Source of the DNA: Prauserella flavalba
Lineage (GTDB): Bacteria; Actinomycetota; Actinomycetes; Mycobacteriales; Pseudonocardiaceae
Direction: 5' to 3'
Length of the DNA stretch: 64,000 nucleotides
NCBI RefSeq assembly: GCF_003202235.1
Contig: NZ_MASU01000013.1
Span: forward strand, 682,001-746,000
The translations under genes and the position numbers were made by a program. Within the stretch, counting starts at the first letter, position 1. Each line of letters starts with the position of its first letter. Below the pieces are notes generated by a model that did not search any database, was not told the DNA's origin, and saw nothing but the letters and a program-made list of their open reading frames with translations. Shown in pieces: positions 23,013 through 31,062 of this stretch.

Positions 23013-23193
23013 GCCGCGCAGGGTGACGGTGGTGCCGGGCGGGCCGATCCTCGTGGAGGGCCCGGTGGAGCTGACGCTCGACGACGGCCGCACCGTCAGC
23101 TCGGACCGCTTCCAGGTCGCGGTGTGCGCCTGCCGCCGCAGCAAGGCCTACCCCTTCTGCGACGCCAGCCACCGCAGGCGCACCCGCGGCTGA
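22981..23193 (+). CDS. CDGSH-type iron-sulfur protein
   Basis: A 70-residue small protein with the [2Fe-2S] ligand pattern CACRRSKAYPFCDASH (C-x-C-x2-S-x3-P-x-C-D-x-S-H), three Cys and one His. The signature reads CDASH instead of CDGSH, a Gly-to-Ala change at a position close to the cluster. The preceding VEGPVELTLDDGRTV segment is the family's beta-cap. The GTG at 22981 overlaps the methyltransferase gene; an in-frame GTG at 23023 would also give a complete domain. Probably a redox or electron-transfer protein. Confidence 0.82.
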   Translation: MPTGQSEPRREPRRVTVVPGGPILVEGPVELTLDDGRTVSSDRFQVAVCACRRSKAYPFCDASHRRRTRG

Positions 23194-23199
23194 CCGACC

Positions 23200-23252
23200 G
23201 CAGTGAAGGCCACCATCACTGCGTTCAACGCAGTGATGGTGGCCTTCACTGC
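23200..23252. repeat. Family-A intergenic palindrome (perfect, 24-bp arms)
   Basis: Arms 23200-23223 and 23229-23252 are exactly complementary around the loop TTCAA; the arm starts GCAGTGAAGGCCACCATCAC. Lies between the convergent CDGSH and AhpD-like genes, where it can act as a bidirectional terminator. Identical arms recur at 57721-57773. Confidence 0.9.
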
Positions 23253-23282
23253 AGTCCGCAGTCCGCAGTCCGCAGGCCTGCG

Positions 23283-23756
23283 TCAGCCGAACTGGCCGGG
23301 CTGGTAGTCGCCTGCAGGCTGCTGGACCATGACGTTCATGCGGTTGAAGGTGTTGATGAGCGCGATGATCGACACCAGCGCCCCGAGCTGCTCCTCGTCG
23401 TAGTGCTTGGCGGCGTTGGTCCAGACCTCGTCGCTGACCCCGCCCGCCGCGTCCGCGATGCGCGTGCCCTGCTCCGCCAGTTCCAGCGCGGCGCGCTCGG
23501 CTTCGGTGAACACCGTGGCCTCCCGCCAGCCCGCGACGAGGTGCAGGCGCGTCGCGCTCTCCCCGGCCTTCGCGGCGTCCTTGGTGTGCATGTCGATGCA
23601 GAAGGCGCAGCCGTTGATCTGGCTCGCCCGGATCTTCACCAGTTCCTGCGTCGCGGCGGGCAGTGTCGAGTCCGCGGCCACCTTGCCAGCCGAGACGATG
23701 TGCTTCAGGAACTTGCCGGTGACCGGGTTGCCGAAGAGGTTCACGCGGGCGTCCAT
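23283..23756 (-). CDS. AhpD-like carboxymuconolactone decarboxylase family protein
   Basis: A 157-residue alkylhydroperoxidase D-like protein with the CAFCIDMHTKDA motif (CxxC with His three residues on), preceded by ELVKIRASQINGC, and a second helical half. Such proteins act as thiol peroxidases or unknown redox enzymes. Upstream, on its strand, TGTCACA-N16-AGTC matches the ECF41 sigma promoter consensus, and an ECF41 sigma gene lies 1.2 kb away (24973-25857). ECF41 genes are known to occur next to carboxymuconolactone decarboxylases, so this is the probable regulon target. RBS AAGGAG before the ATG. Confidence 0.88.
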   Translation of the reverse strand: MDARVNLFGNPVTGKFLKHIVSAGKVAADSTLPAATQELVKIRASQINGCAFCIDMHTKDAAKAGESATRLHLVAGWREATVFTEAERAALELAEQGTRIADAAGGVSDEVWTNAAKHYDEEQLGALVSIIALINTFNRMNVMVQQPAGDYQPGQFG

Positions 23757-23796
23757 CGTGGACTCCTTGCCGTTGTCGTGGATGGGTACACCTCTT

Positions 23797-23824
23797 CGAC
23801 TCGGCAGCCCGGCACGATGTGACA
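23797..23824 (-). promoter_or_regulatory. Predicted ECF41-dependent promoter
   Basis: Minus strand TGTCACA (23818-23824), a 16-base spacer and AGTCG (23797-23801). The published ECF41 target motif, as I recall it, is TGTCACA at -35 and CGTC at -10. The leader to the ATG at 23756 would be about 35 bases. Confidence 0.6.
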
Positions 23825-23856
23825 GGTCTGGACGTGACGTGCGTCTCTCGAACGGC

Positions 23857-24858
23857 TCAGCTCAGTGGTTGCCGCAGCGCGGAGCGGCCCGCCTCCCATG
23901 CACCGAGCACGTGCGCGGCGAGACGGTCCTCCAGCAGCCCGGTCGCCTGGATGCCGAAGACGACGTCCGGCGCCAGCTCGGGTTCGCGCTCGAGCAGGTC
24001 GCCGATCACCTCACGGCGCATCACCTGCTCGTGCACGGCGTCGGCCTCGACGTGCTCGTCGAAGAAGCGCACGCACGCGTCATCGGCTCCGACCCGGCGC
24101 AGTGCCTCGGCCAGCCGTCGGGCGCTCGGCGCCGTGGTGATCTCGGCGGCCGCGAAGTGCCCGACCAGCGCACCGCGCAGACTCCGGTGCAGGCCGAACA
24201 TCGACATCAGGTTCACCGGCGCGAACGCGTGCGCGGTGGCGTGCTCGGCGTAGTGCAGGTAGCCGGAGTCGAGCCCGGCGGCGTCCAGCAGGTCGGCGTA
24301 GAGGCGTGAGTGCATGCGCTCGTAACGCCCGCCGCCGTACTCGTCGAACTCGACGGCCACCAGCGCCGCCTTGGCCTGTCCGCGCAGCCGTGGGATGGCG
24401 AAGGCGTGCGGGTCGGCCTCCTTGAGGTGGTAGATCGAGCGCAGCACGAAGTACTCGCGCAGGTGCTCCCACGTGCCGTTGTCGCGCAGCCAATGTGAGA
24501 CGCCGGTGCCGTCGACGGGCTCCACGAGCAGCTCCTCGAGCGCGCCCCGCACGTCGTCGCCGCCCGTGACGTCGCGCCGCAGGCCGGCGAGGAACTGTCG
24601 CTCGAGTGCGTTGCGGGTCTGGATCAGGTCGGGCTGCCACTCCCATTCGGAATCGACGCCCTCGAAGCCCCGGTAGTGCAGCTCGTAACAAACCTGCAGT
24701 GCCAGCTGGAGGTCCTCGCCGTAGGGCTCGGCCTTGCCGGCGTGGTGGGGCAGTCCCTGCGGCTGGTGCGGGTCGTCGTGCAGCGCCCTGGCGACCACCT
24801 CGGAGAACGGGCCCCGTGGGCGCGGGAGCACTGCCACGTCACGTGTCGTCGTCTGCAC
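23857..24858 (-). CDS. Iron-containing redox enzyme family protein (haem-oxygenase-like fold)
   Basis: A 333-residue helical protein of the haem-oxygenase-like diiron/iron redox family (PF14518 type). Visible landmarks are LQVCYELHYRGFEGV, WLRDNGTWEHLREYFVLRS, VEFDEYGGGRYERMHSRLY and FDEHVEADAVHEQVM, which provide the regularly spaced Glu/His residues expected of a metal-binding four-helix bundle. The GTG at 24858 begins 9 bases behind GGTGTG-N16-GGGTAA, a stress-type promoter. Members include SznF/PedD-like N-oxygenases and many of unknown role; no biosynthetic neighbours specify a substrate here. Confidence 0.82.
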   Translation of the reverse strand: MQTTTRDVAVLPRPRGPFSEVVARALHDDPHQPQGLPHHAGKAEPYGEDLQLALQVCYELHYRGFEGVDSEWEWQPDLIQTRNALERQFLAGLRRDVTGGDDVRGALEELLVEPVDGTGVSHWLRDNGTWEHLREYFVLRSIYHLKEADPHAFAIPRLRGQAKAALVAVEFDEYGGGRYERMHSRLYADLLDAAGLDSGYLHYAEHATAHAFAPVNLMSMFGLHRSLRGALVGHFAAAEITTAPSARRLAEALRRVGADDACVRFFDEHVEADAVHEQVMRREVIGDLLEREPELAPDVVFGIQATGLLEDRLAAHVLGAWEAGRSALRQPLS

Positions 24859-24867
24859 GCTCGCCGG

Positions 24868-24895
24868 TTACCCGGGCCGACGGGGTTCACACACC
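24868..24895 (-). promoter_or_regulatory. Sigma-B/F-like promoter of the haem-oxygenase-like gene
   Basis: Minus strand GGTGTG (24890-24895), 16-base spacer, GGGTAA (24868-24873), 9 bases to the GTG start. Same -35 hexamer as 11757-11762. Confidence 0.55.
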
Positions 24896-24905
24896 TGGTC
24901 ACCTG

Positions 24906-24956
24906 CCCCCAAGGCCACCTTTGTTGCGTTGAGCGCAACAAAGGTGGCCTTGGGGG
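24906..24956. repeat. Family-B intergenic palindrome (perfect, 23-bp arms) in a divergent promoter region
   Basis: Arms 24906-24928 and 24934-24956 around the loop TTGAG; the arm starts CCCCCAAGGCCACCTTTGTT. Unlike the other copies it lies between divergent genes, 17 bases before the ECF41 start codon and just upstream of the minus-strand promoter, so it is not at the end of any gene. Confidence 0.9.
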
Positions 24957-24972
24957 CGGTTAGGCTCGGGGC

Positions 24973-25857
24973 ATGTCGATCGCGGCCGGGGAGGTCCGGG
25001 AATTCGAACGGCAGCGGCCGCGGTTGTTCGCGATCGCCTACCGACTGCTCGGTTCCGCGAGCGAGGCCGAGGACGCCGTGCAGGACATGTACCTGCGCTG
25101 GAGCGCCGCCGACCACGCGAGCGTGCGGACCCCGGGCGCGTGGCTGACGAAGGCGCTCACCAACCTCTGCCTCACCCGGCTCACCTCGGCGCGCGCCCGC
25201 AGGGAGACCTACGTGGGGCCGTGGCTGCCCGAACCCGTCGACACCTCCGGTTCCACGCTCGGTCCGCTCGACACCGCCGAGCAGCGCGAGTCGGTGTCGC
25301 TCGCCCTGCTGGTCCTGCTGGAACGGCTGACCCCGCCCGAGCGTGCCGTGTTCGTGCTGCGTGAGGCGTTCGGCTACGGCCACGCCGAGATCGCCGAGAT
25401 CCTCGACCTGACCGAGGCGAACTGCCAGCAGCTGTACCGCCGCGCCCGGCAGCACGTCGCGAGCGAGCGCCCGCGCTTCACCCCGTCGACGGGGGACCGC
25501 GAGCGGATCACCCGGCGGTTCCTCGACGCCGCCCGCGGCGGCGATCTCGACGGGCTGCGGAGCCTGCTCGCCGACGACGTCGTGTCGTGGGCCGACGGCG
25601 GCGGCAAGGTACACGCCGCCCGCAAGCCGGTCCGCGGTGCCGAGCGTGTCGCGCAGTACCTGTGCCGGCTGGCGGGTGAGGCGGCGGGCGTCGGCTTCGT
25701 CGTCACCGAGCTGAACGGCCAGCCCGGCATCGTCGCGACCGTCGGCGGAGCAGTGCTGCTCGCGGTGGTGCTCGACATCGTCGACGGCCGGGTCGCGACG
25801 GTCCGCCTCGTCGCCAACCCCGACAAGCTCGGCTTCCTCGGCACGCAGCTGGTGTGA
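24973..25857 (+). CDS. ECF41-group RNA polymerase sigma factor with fused SnoaL-like domain
   Basis: A 294-residue ECF sigma factor. Sigma2 (FAIAYRLLGSASEAEDAVQD) and sigma4 (LTPPERAVFVLREAFGYGHAEIAEIL) occupy residues 1-165; a SnoaL/NTF2-like domain follows. All three ECF41 hallmarks are present: WLPEP (84-88) between the sigma domains, DGGGK (208-212) and NPDKL (282-286) in the extension, which controls activity without a separate anti-sigma factor. The next gene is an FAD oxidoreductase 83 bases downstream, and an AhpD-like gene with an ECF41-type promoter lies upstream. The ATG is preceded by TAGGCT only 8 bases away, so the transcript may be leaderless. Confidence 0.92.
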   Translation: MSIAAGEVREFERQRPRLFAIAYRLLGSASEAEDAVQDMYLRWSAADHASVRTPGAWLTKALTNLCLTRLTSARARRETYVGPWLPEPVDTSGSTLGPLDTAEQRESVSLALLVLLERLTPPERAVFVLREAFGYGHAEIAEILDLTEANCQQLYRRARQHVASERPRFTPSTGDRERITRRFLDAARGGDLDGLRSLLADDVVSWADGGGKVHAARKPVRGAERVAQYLCRLAGEAAGVGFVVTELNGQPGIVATVGGAVLLAVVLDIVDGRVATVRLVANPDKLGFLGTQLV

Positions 25858-25940
25858 CCGACGGCACGCCGCGGGGTTGTCAGCTATCGCGGGGTCACGC
25901 GGTTCAGGAGGTGATCTCACCCTCCTGGAAGGAGAATCCC

Positions 25941-27071
25941 GTGACACACCGCATCGTGGTACTCGGCGGCGGCTACTCGGGGCTGATCGCGGCGAACCGG
26001 ATCGCCCGCAGGCTGAGCGGAGCCGACGTCATGCTGGTCAACGAGCGGCCGAGGTTCGTCGAACGCGTGCGCCTGCATCAGGTCGCGGCCGGACAGCGAC
26101 CCGTGGAGCACCTGCTCGCCGACCGCGTCCGGCCCGGCGTGAGGCTCTCCATCGGACGGGTCACCGCGCTCGACCCCGACCGGCGCGAGGTACGTGTCGG
26201 CGACGACGCCCTCGGCTACGACACCCTCGTCTACGCACTCGGCAGCGGCGCGGTGGTTCCCGAGTCCGCGGCGGGCGCGCTGACGGCCGCCGGGGCCGAG
26301 AGCGCCGAGGAGGCGAGCAAGCGGATCGCGGACCTGGCGGCGGAGAACGGGGTTCTCGCGGTGGTCGGCGGTGGGCTCACCGGCATCGAGACCGCGGCCG
26401 AGCTCGCGGAGAGCCACCCTGGGCTGCGCGTGCGGATGCTGACCTCCGGCGAGCCGGGCGGGTTCCTGTCGCCACGCGGGAAGGCGCACGTGCGGCGGGT
26501 GTTCGACCGGCTCGGTGTCGAGGTGCTGACCGATGCCGACGTGGAGGAGGTTCGCGAGGACGCCGTGGTGCTGCGGGACGGGCGCGCGGTCGGCGCGGCG
26601 CTCACGGTCTGGTCCACCGGTTTCGCCGTGCCCGCGCTCGCCGGGCGCTCCGGGCTCGCGGTGGACGCGCACGGCCGGATCAGGGTCGATGCGACGCTAC
26701 GGTCGCTGTCGCACCCCGAGGTCTACGCCGTGGGTGACAGCGCGGCCGCGACGAGACAGAACGGGCGTGAGCTGCGCATGGCGTGCGCGACCGGGATCCC
26801 GGCGGCGTACTGCGCGGCCGACGCGATCGCGGCGCGGCTCACGGGCAGGGAGGCGAGGCCGCTGCGGTTCCGCTACGTCAACCAGTGCGTGAGCCTCGGC
26901 CGCCGCGACGGTCTGGTCCAGTACGTCGACGCCGACGACAATCCACATCGGACGGTGCTGACGGGAAGGCTCGCCGCCCGCTACAAGGAGGCCATCGTGC
27001 GCGGCGCACTGTTCGTCACGGCGAAATCGGGTCCCTATTCGTTGGCGCGTCCAAGGTCCGTACTTCGCTAG
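25941..27071 (+). CDS. NADH dehydrogenase-II-like FAD oxidoreductase
   Basis: A 376-residue two-dinucleotide-binding flavoprotein: FAD motif VVLGGGYSGLIAANRI at the N-terminus, NAD(P)H motif VVGGGLTGIETAAEL near residue 140, and VYAVGDSAAA near the C-terminus that closes the FAD site. It lacks the C-terminal membrane helix of classical NDH-2 and is shorter. Start GTG at 25941 with a strong GGAAGGAG site. Downstream of the ECF41 gene, which fits the known ECF41-oxidoreductase linkage; a weak ECF41-like element (TGTCAGC, about 15 bases, CGGTT at 25878-25904) precedes it. Confidence 0.85.
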   Translation: MTHRIVVLGGGYSGLIAANRIARRLSGADVMLVNERPRFVERVRLHQVAAGQRPVEHLLADRVRPGVRLSIGRVTALDPDRREVRVGDDALGYDTLVYALGSGAVVPESAAGALTAAGAESAEEASKRIADLAAENGVLAVVGGGLTGIETAAELAESHPGLRVRMLTSGEPGGFLSPRGKAHVRRVFDRLGVEVLTDADVEEVREDAVVLRDGRAVGAALTVWSTGFAVPALAGRSGLAVDAHGRIRVDATLRSLSHPEVYAVGDSAAATRQNGRELRMACATGIPAAYCAADAIAARLTGREARPLRFRYVNQCVSLGRRDGLVQYVDADDNPHRTVLTGRLAARYKEAIVRGALFVTAKSGPYSLARPRSVLR

Positions 27072-27112
27072 AGTGCCCTTGGGGGCCCAGGCCGAGTGCG
27101 GAGGTACGCGCG

Positions 27113-28642
27113 ATGACCGTCGACGCGATCGTCGTCGGAGCGGGGATCAACGGTCTCGTCGCCGCCGCCGAACTCGGCAAGGCGGGCTGGTCGGTCGCGG
27201 TGGTCGAGGCCACTGGAAGGCTCGGTGGGTTCATCGACTCGGCCGAGCGCACGCTGCCAGGGTACGTCCACGACACGTTCTCCTCGTGGCACCCGCTGTT
27301 CGTCTCCGGTGCCGCCTACGCCGCGCTCGGCGCGGATCTGCACCGGCACGGGTTGCGTTACCGCAACACCGACGAGCTCGTGACGGCGAGCGTCGCACGC
27401 GGTGACCGCGTGGTGGTGGCGTACCGGGACGTGCGCAGGACCGCGGAGGCGTTGGAGCATCCCGGGGACCGGGACCGGTACCTGCGCATGGCGCGCGACG
27501 TCGACCCCGCCGTGCTGGGTGCGTTGCTCGGCAGCGAGCCGGGGGTGCGCCCGATCCTGCGCGTGCTGCGTCGCAAACGCTTGCGAGGACTGGAAACGCT
27601 GGCCAGGGACCTCGCCACGAGCGGGCGCGGCTACGTCCGCCGTGAGTACGCGGGCTGGGAGGTGGACCAGCTGTGGACGCCGTGGCTGCTGCATGCCGGG
27701 CTCGGTCCGGACCACGCGTCGGGCGGGTTCCTGCTGCCGGTGTTCGCGGCCACGCTGCACGCCCACGGCCTGCCCGTGGTGGAGGGCGGGGCGGGCGAGT
27801 TCGTCGCCGCGTTCCGGGGGCTGCTCGGTGAGCTGGGGGTCCAGGTGCACGTGGACAGCCCCGTCGAGCGCGTGGTCGTGGAGGGCCGCAGGGCCACGGG
27901 TGTGGTGGTGAACGGCGCGACCCTGCGGGCGCGGCGGGCCGTGCTCACCTCGGTGACGCCGACCGCGCTCTACGGCGGCCTCCTGCGCGACGTCCCGCAG
28001 CCGCGGCCCTTTCGCCACGGCCGCGCGGCGATGCAGGTGCACCTCGCGTTGTCGGCGCCGCCGCGCTGGCGGGACCAGCGCCTCGCGCGGGTGCCGCTGA
28101 TCCACCTCGGCGACGGCGCCGCGCACACCGGGATCGCCTGCGCGGAGGCGGAGGCCGGGCTGCTGCCGAGGCGCCCGACCATCGTCGTGGGCCAGCAGTA
28201 CGTGCTCGACCCCGGCCGCGTGCCCGAGGGCGCGGCGAGCCTGTGGATCCAGCTGCAGGAGGTGCCGTTCGCGCCGAGGGGCGACGCGGCGGGCGAGCTG
28301 GACGTCTCCGGCGGCTGGACCCGCGAGCTCGGGCACGCGTTCGCCAACCGCGTGCTCACCCGCATCACCGAGCATGCGCCGGGCCTGCCACGGCTGGTGC
28401 GGCACCTCGATGTGCTCACACCCGCCGACCTGCTCGCGGCGAACCCGAACGCGCTCGGTGGCGACCCGTACGGCGGTTCCACCGAGCTGGACCAGAGCTT
28501 CCGCTGGCGCGCGCCGCACAAGACGCCGGTGCCCGGGTTGTGGCACATTGGCTCCTCGACGCACCCCGGCGCGGGGCTCGGCGGCGGTTCGGGTCACCTC
28601 GTCGCCACCGGGCTCCTGCGGCGGCAACGCAGGCGCCGCTGA
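27113..28642 (+). CDS. Phytoene-desaturase-like FAD oxidoreductase (PYROXD2 type)
   Basis: A 509-residue amine-oxidase/phytoene-desaturase superfamily flavoprotein. FAD motif AIVVGAGINGLVAAAELGKAG with VVEATGRLGG at the N-terminus, a substrate domain with HGLPVVEGGAGEFVAAF, and the C-terminal FAD closure GLWHIGSSTHPGAGLGGGSG. It starts 41 bases after the NDH-like gene, with GGAGG before the ATG, and 14 bases before the cyclase gene. No carotenoid synthesis genes are near, so a carotenoid role is unlikely; substrate unknown. Confidence 0.84.
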   Translation: MTVDAIVVGAGINGLVAAAELGKAGWSVAVVEATGRLGGFIDSAERTLPGYVHDTFSSWHPLFVSGAAYAALGADLHRHGLRYRNTDELVTASVARGDRVVVAYRDVRRTAEALEHPGDRDRYLRMARDVDPAVLGALLGSEPGVRPILRVLRRKRLRGLETLARDLATSGRGYVRREYAGWEVDQLWTPWLLHAGLGPDHASGGFLLPVFAATLHAHGLPVVEGGAGEFVAAFRGLLGELGVQVHVDSPVERVVVEGRRATGVVVNGATLRARRAVLTSVTPTALYGGLLRDVPQPRPFRHGRAAMQVHLALSAPPRWRDQRLARVPLIHLGDGAAHTGIACAEAEAGLLPRRPTIVVGQQYVLDPGRVPEGAASLWIQLQEVPFAPRGDAAGELDVSGGWTRELGHAFANRVLTRITEHAPGLPRLVRHLDVLTPADLLAANPNALGGDPYGGSTELDQSFRWRAPHKTPVPGLWHIGSSTHPGAGLGGGSGHLVATGLLRRQRRRR

Positions 28643-28656
28643 CGAGAGGACCCGCC

Positions 28657-29430
28657 ATGCCCTTGCTCACGGAACTGCTCGGGGCGATCGGCGCGAACCG
28701 GATCGAGGTCGTGGACCTCACCGCGCCGCTCACCGAGAGCACCCCGATCCTCCAGTTGCCGGAACCGTTCGCCAACACGATCCCGTTCCGGCTCGAGCAG
28801 ATCAGCCGCTACGACGACGCGGGCCCCGCGTGGTACTGGAACGACATCCACACCGGCGAGCACACCGGCACCCACCTCGACGCGCCCGTGCACTGGGTCA
28901 CCGGCAGGGAAGGCCACGACGTCTCGCAGGTCCCGCTGAGCACCCTCGTCGCGCCCGCCGTGGTGCTGGACGTCTCCGAGCGCGTGGCCGCCGAACCCGA
29001 CTTCCTGGTGGAGGTTCCCGACGTACGCGCGTGGGAAGCCGAGCACGGCGCGCTGCCCGAGGGCGGCTGGCTGCTGTTGCGCACCGGCTGGGACGAGCGC
29101 TCCACCGACGCCGAGCGGTTCCTCAACGCCGACGCGAACGGTTCCCACACGCCGGGAGTCTCCGCCGACTGCGCGCGCTGGCTGGCCGAGGAGACCCCGC
29201 TCGCCGGCCTCGGCGTGGAGACGGTCGGCACCGACGCCGGCGCCGCCGCCGGATTCGACCCGCCTTTCCCGTGCCACCACTACTTCCTGGGCGCGGGCAA
29301 GTGCGGGCTGACCCAGCTGCGGAACCTCGCCCGCCTGCCGGCGACGGGCGCCGTGCTGGTGGTCGCGCCGCTGCCGATCGTGGGCGGTTCGGGCAGCCCG
29401 GCGCGCGTGTTCGCGCTGGTGGAGCGATGA
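28657..29430 (+). CDS. Cyclase family protein (kynurenine-formamidase-like)
   Basis: A 257-residue metal-dependent hydrolase of the cyclase family (PF04199). The metal-binding motif HTGTHLDAPVHW is clear (His, His and Asp ligands), and VDLTAPLTESTPILQLPEPF is the family N-terminus; CHHYFLGAGKCGLTQL near the C-terminus adds further polar residues. Members hydrolyse formylkynurenine, isatin or related amides and lactones. It is coupled to the TPP-enzyme gene downstream (ATGA overlap), suggesting that its product feeds a decarboxylase/ligase reaction. Confidence 0.86.
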   Translation: MPLLTELLGAIGANRIEVVDLTAPLTESTPILQLPEPFANTIPFRLEQISRYDDAGPAWYWNDIHTGEHTGTHLDAPVHWVTGREGHDVSQVPLSTLVAPAVVLDVSERVAAEPDFLVEVPDVRAWEAEHGALPEGGWLLLRTGWDERSTDAERFLNADANGSHTPGVSADCARWLAEETPLAGLGVETVGTDAGAAAGFDPPFPCHHYFLGAGKCGLTQLRNLARLPATGAVLVVAPLPIVGGSGSPARVFALVER

Positions 29431-31058
29431 GGGTCGCCGAACACGTCGGGCGGGTGCTGGCCGATCTCGGGGTGGCGCACGCGTTCGGCGTGGTGGGCAG
29501 CGGCAACTTCGAGGTGACCAACGCGCTGCGTGCGTACGGGGTTCCGTTCACCGCCGCCCGGCACGAGTGCGGCGCGGCGACGATGGCCGACGCCTACGCG
29601 CGCCTGAGCGGCAGGCTCACCGTCGCCACCGTGCACCAGGGCTGCGGGCTCACCAACGCGCTCACCGGCATCGGGGAGGCGGCGAAGAGCCGCACGCCGA
29701 TGCTCGTACTGGCCGCCGACACGGCGGGCTCGTCGGTCCGCTCGAACTTCCGCATCGACCAGGACGCGGCGGTCACCGCGGTGGGTGCGGTCGCCGAGCG
29801 CGTGCACTCGGCGGGCAGCGCCGTCGCCGACACGGTACGGGCCTACCGCGCCGCGGTGCACGAGCGGCGCACGGTGGTGCTGAACCTGCCGTTGGACGTG
29901 CAGGCGATGGAGGTATCCGAGCCCGGCCCGGTCGCGGTTCCCCCTGCGCCGCAACCGGTCCGGCCGCATCCGGAGTCGGTCACCGAGCTGGCCGGGCTGC
30001 TGTCGTCGGCGCGGCGCCCGGTGTTCGTCGCCGGGCGGGGAGCGCGGGGCGCGGCGGCGGAGCTACGGGAGCTGGGCGAGCGCGCTGGTGCGCTGCTCGC
30101 GACGTCGGCCGTCGCGAACGGGCTCTTCACCGACGATCCGTGGTCGCTGGGGATCTCCGGCGGGTTCGCCTCACCTCTCGCGGCCGAGCTGATCGCGGGC
30201 GCGGACGTGCTCGTCGGCTGGGGTTGCGCGCTCAACATGTGGACGATGCGGCACGGGGCGCTCATCGGCCACGACACCACGGTGGTGCAGGTGGACGTCG
30301 ACGCCTCGGCGCTCGGCGCGCACCGGCCCGTCGACCTCGGCGTGGTGGGCGATACCGCGCTGACCGCGCGCGACGTCGCCGCCGTGGCCGAACCGCGCGA
30401 GGGTTACCGCACCGGCGGTGTGCGCAGGCGCATCGCGCAGCGCATCCGCTGGCGCGACGAGTCCTATGTGGACTTATCGCCCGGCGGCCGCATCGACGCG
30501 CGCACGCTGAGTGCCCGCCTCGACGACCTGCTGCCCGCCGAGCGCGTGGTCGCGGTCGACTCGGGCAACTTCATGGGCTACCCGAGCGCGTACCTCTCCG
30601 TGCCCGACGAGAACGGTTTCTGCTTCACGCAGGCCTTCCAGTCGATCGGCCTCGGTCTGGCGAGCGCGATCGGCGCCGCGCTCGCGCGGCCGGACCGGCT
30701 GCCCGTGGCCGCGCTCGGCGACGGCGGCGGGCTGATGAGCGTCGCGGAGCTGGAGACCGTGGCGCGGCTGGGTCTGCCGATGGTGATCGTGGTCTACAAC
30801 GACGCGGGCTACGGCGCCGAGGTGCACCACTTCGCGGGTCCCGGCGTGGATCTGGACGCCGTGCGGTTTCCCGACACCGACTTCGCTGCGATCGCGCGCG
30901 GCTTCGGCTGCGACGCCGTCACGGTGCGCGGCGAACCGGACCTCGGCGGGGTGTCCGGCTGGCTCGCCGGGCCGAGGGACCGGCCGCTGCTGATCGACGC
31001 GAAGATCGCCGACGACGGCGGGTCCTGGTGGCTCGCGGAGGCGTTCCGCGGCCACTGA
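29427..31058 (+). CDS. Thiamine-diphosphate-dependent enzyme (acetolactate synthase / benzoylformate decarboxylase superfamily)
   Basis: A 543-residue ThDP enzyme with PYR, middle and PP domains. The cofactor-activating Glu47 is in RHECGAATMADAYARLSG, and the ThDP/Mg motif runs from GDGGGLMSV to YNDAGYG. VHQGCGLTNALTGIGEA replaces the usual GPG loop, so it is probably not a housekeeping acetolactate synthase; no regulatory subunit gene follows. Last gene of the oxidoreductase operon 25941-31058. Possible roles are a 2-keto acid decarboxylase or carboligase acting on the cyclase product; substrate not determinable here. Confidence 0.86.
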   Translation: MRVAEHVGRVLADLGVAHAFGVVGSGNFEVTNALRAYGVPFTAARHECGAATMADAYARLSGRLTVATVHQGCGLTNALTGIGEAAKSRTPMLVLAADTAGSSVRSNFRIDQDAAVTAVGAVAERVHSAGSAVADTVRAYRAAVHERRTVVLNLPLDVQAMEVSEPGPVAVPPAPQPVRPHPESVTELAGLLSSARRPVFVAGRGARGAAAELRELGERAGALLATSAVANGLFTDDPWSLGISGGFASPLAAELIAGADVLVGWGCALNMWTMRHGALIGHDTTVVQVDVDASALGAHRPVDLGVVGDTALTARDVAAVAEPREGYRTGGVRRRIAQRIRWRDESYVDLSPGGRIDARTLSARLDDLLPAERVVAVDSGNFMGYPSAYLSVPDENGFCFTQAFQSIGLGLASAIGAALARPDRLPVAALGDGGGLMSVAELETVARLGLPMVIVVYNDAGYGAEVHHFAGPGVDLDAVRFPDTDFAAIARGFGCDAVTVRGEPDLGGVSGWLAGPRDRPLLIDAKIADDGGSWWLAEAFRGH

Positions 31059-31062
31059 GCCG

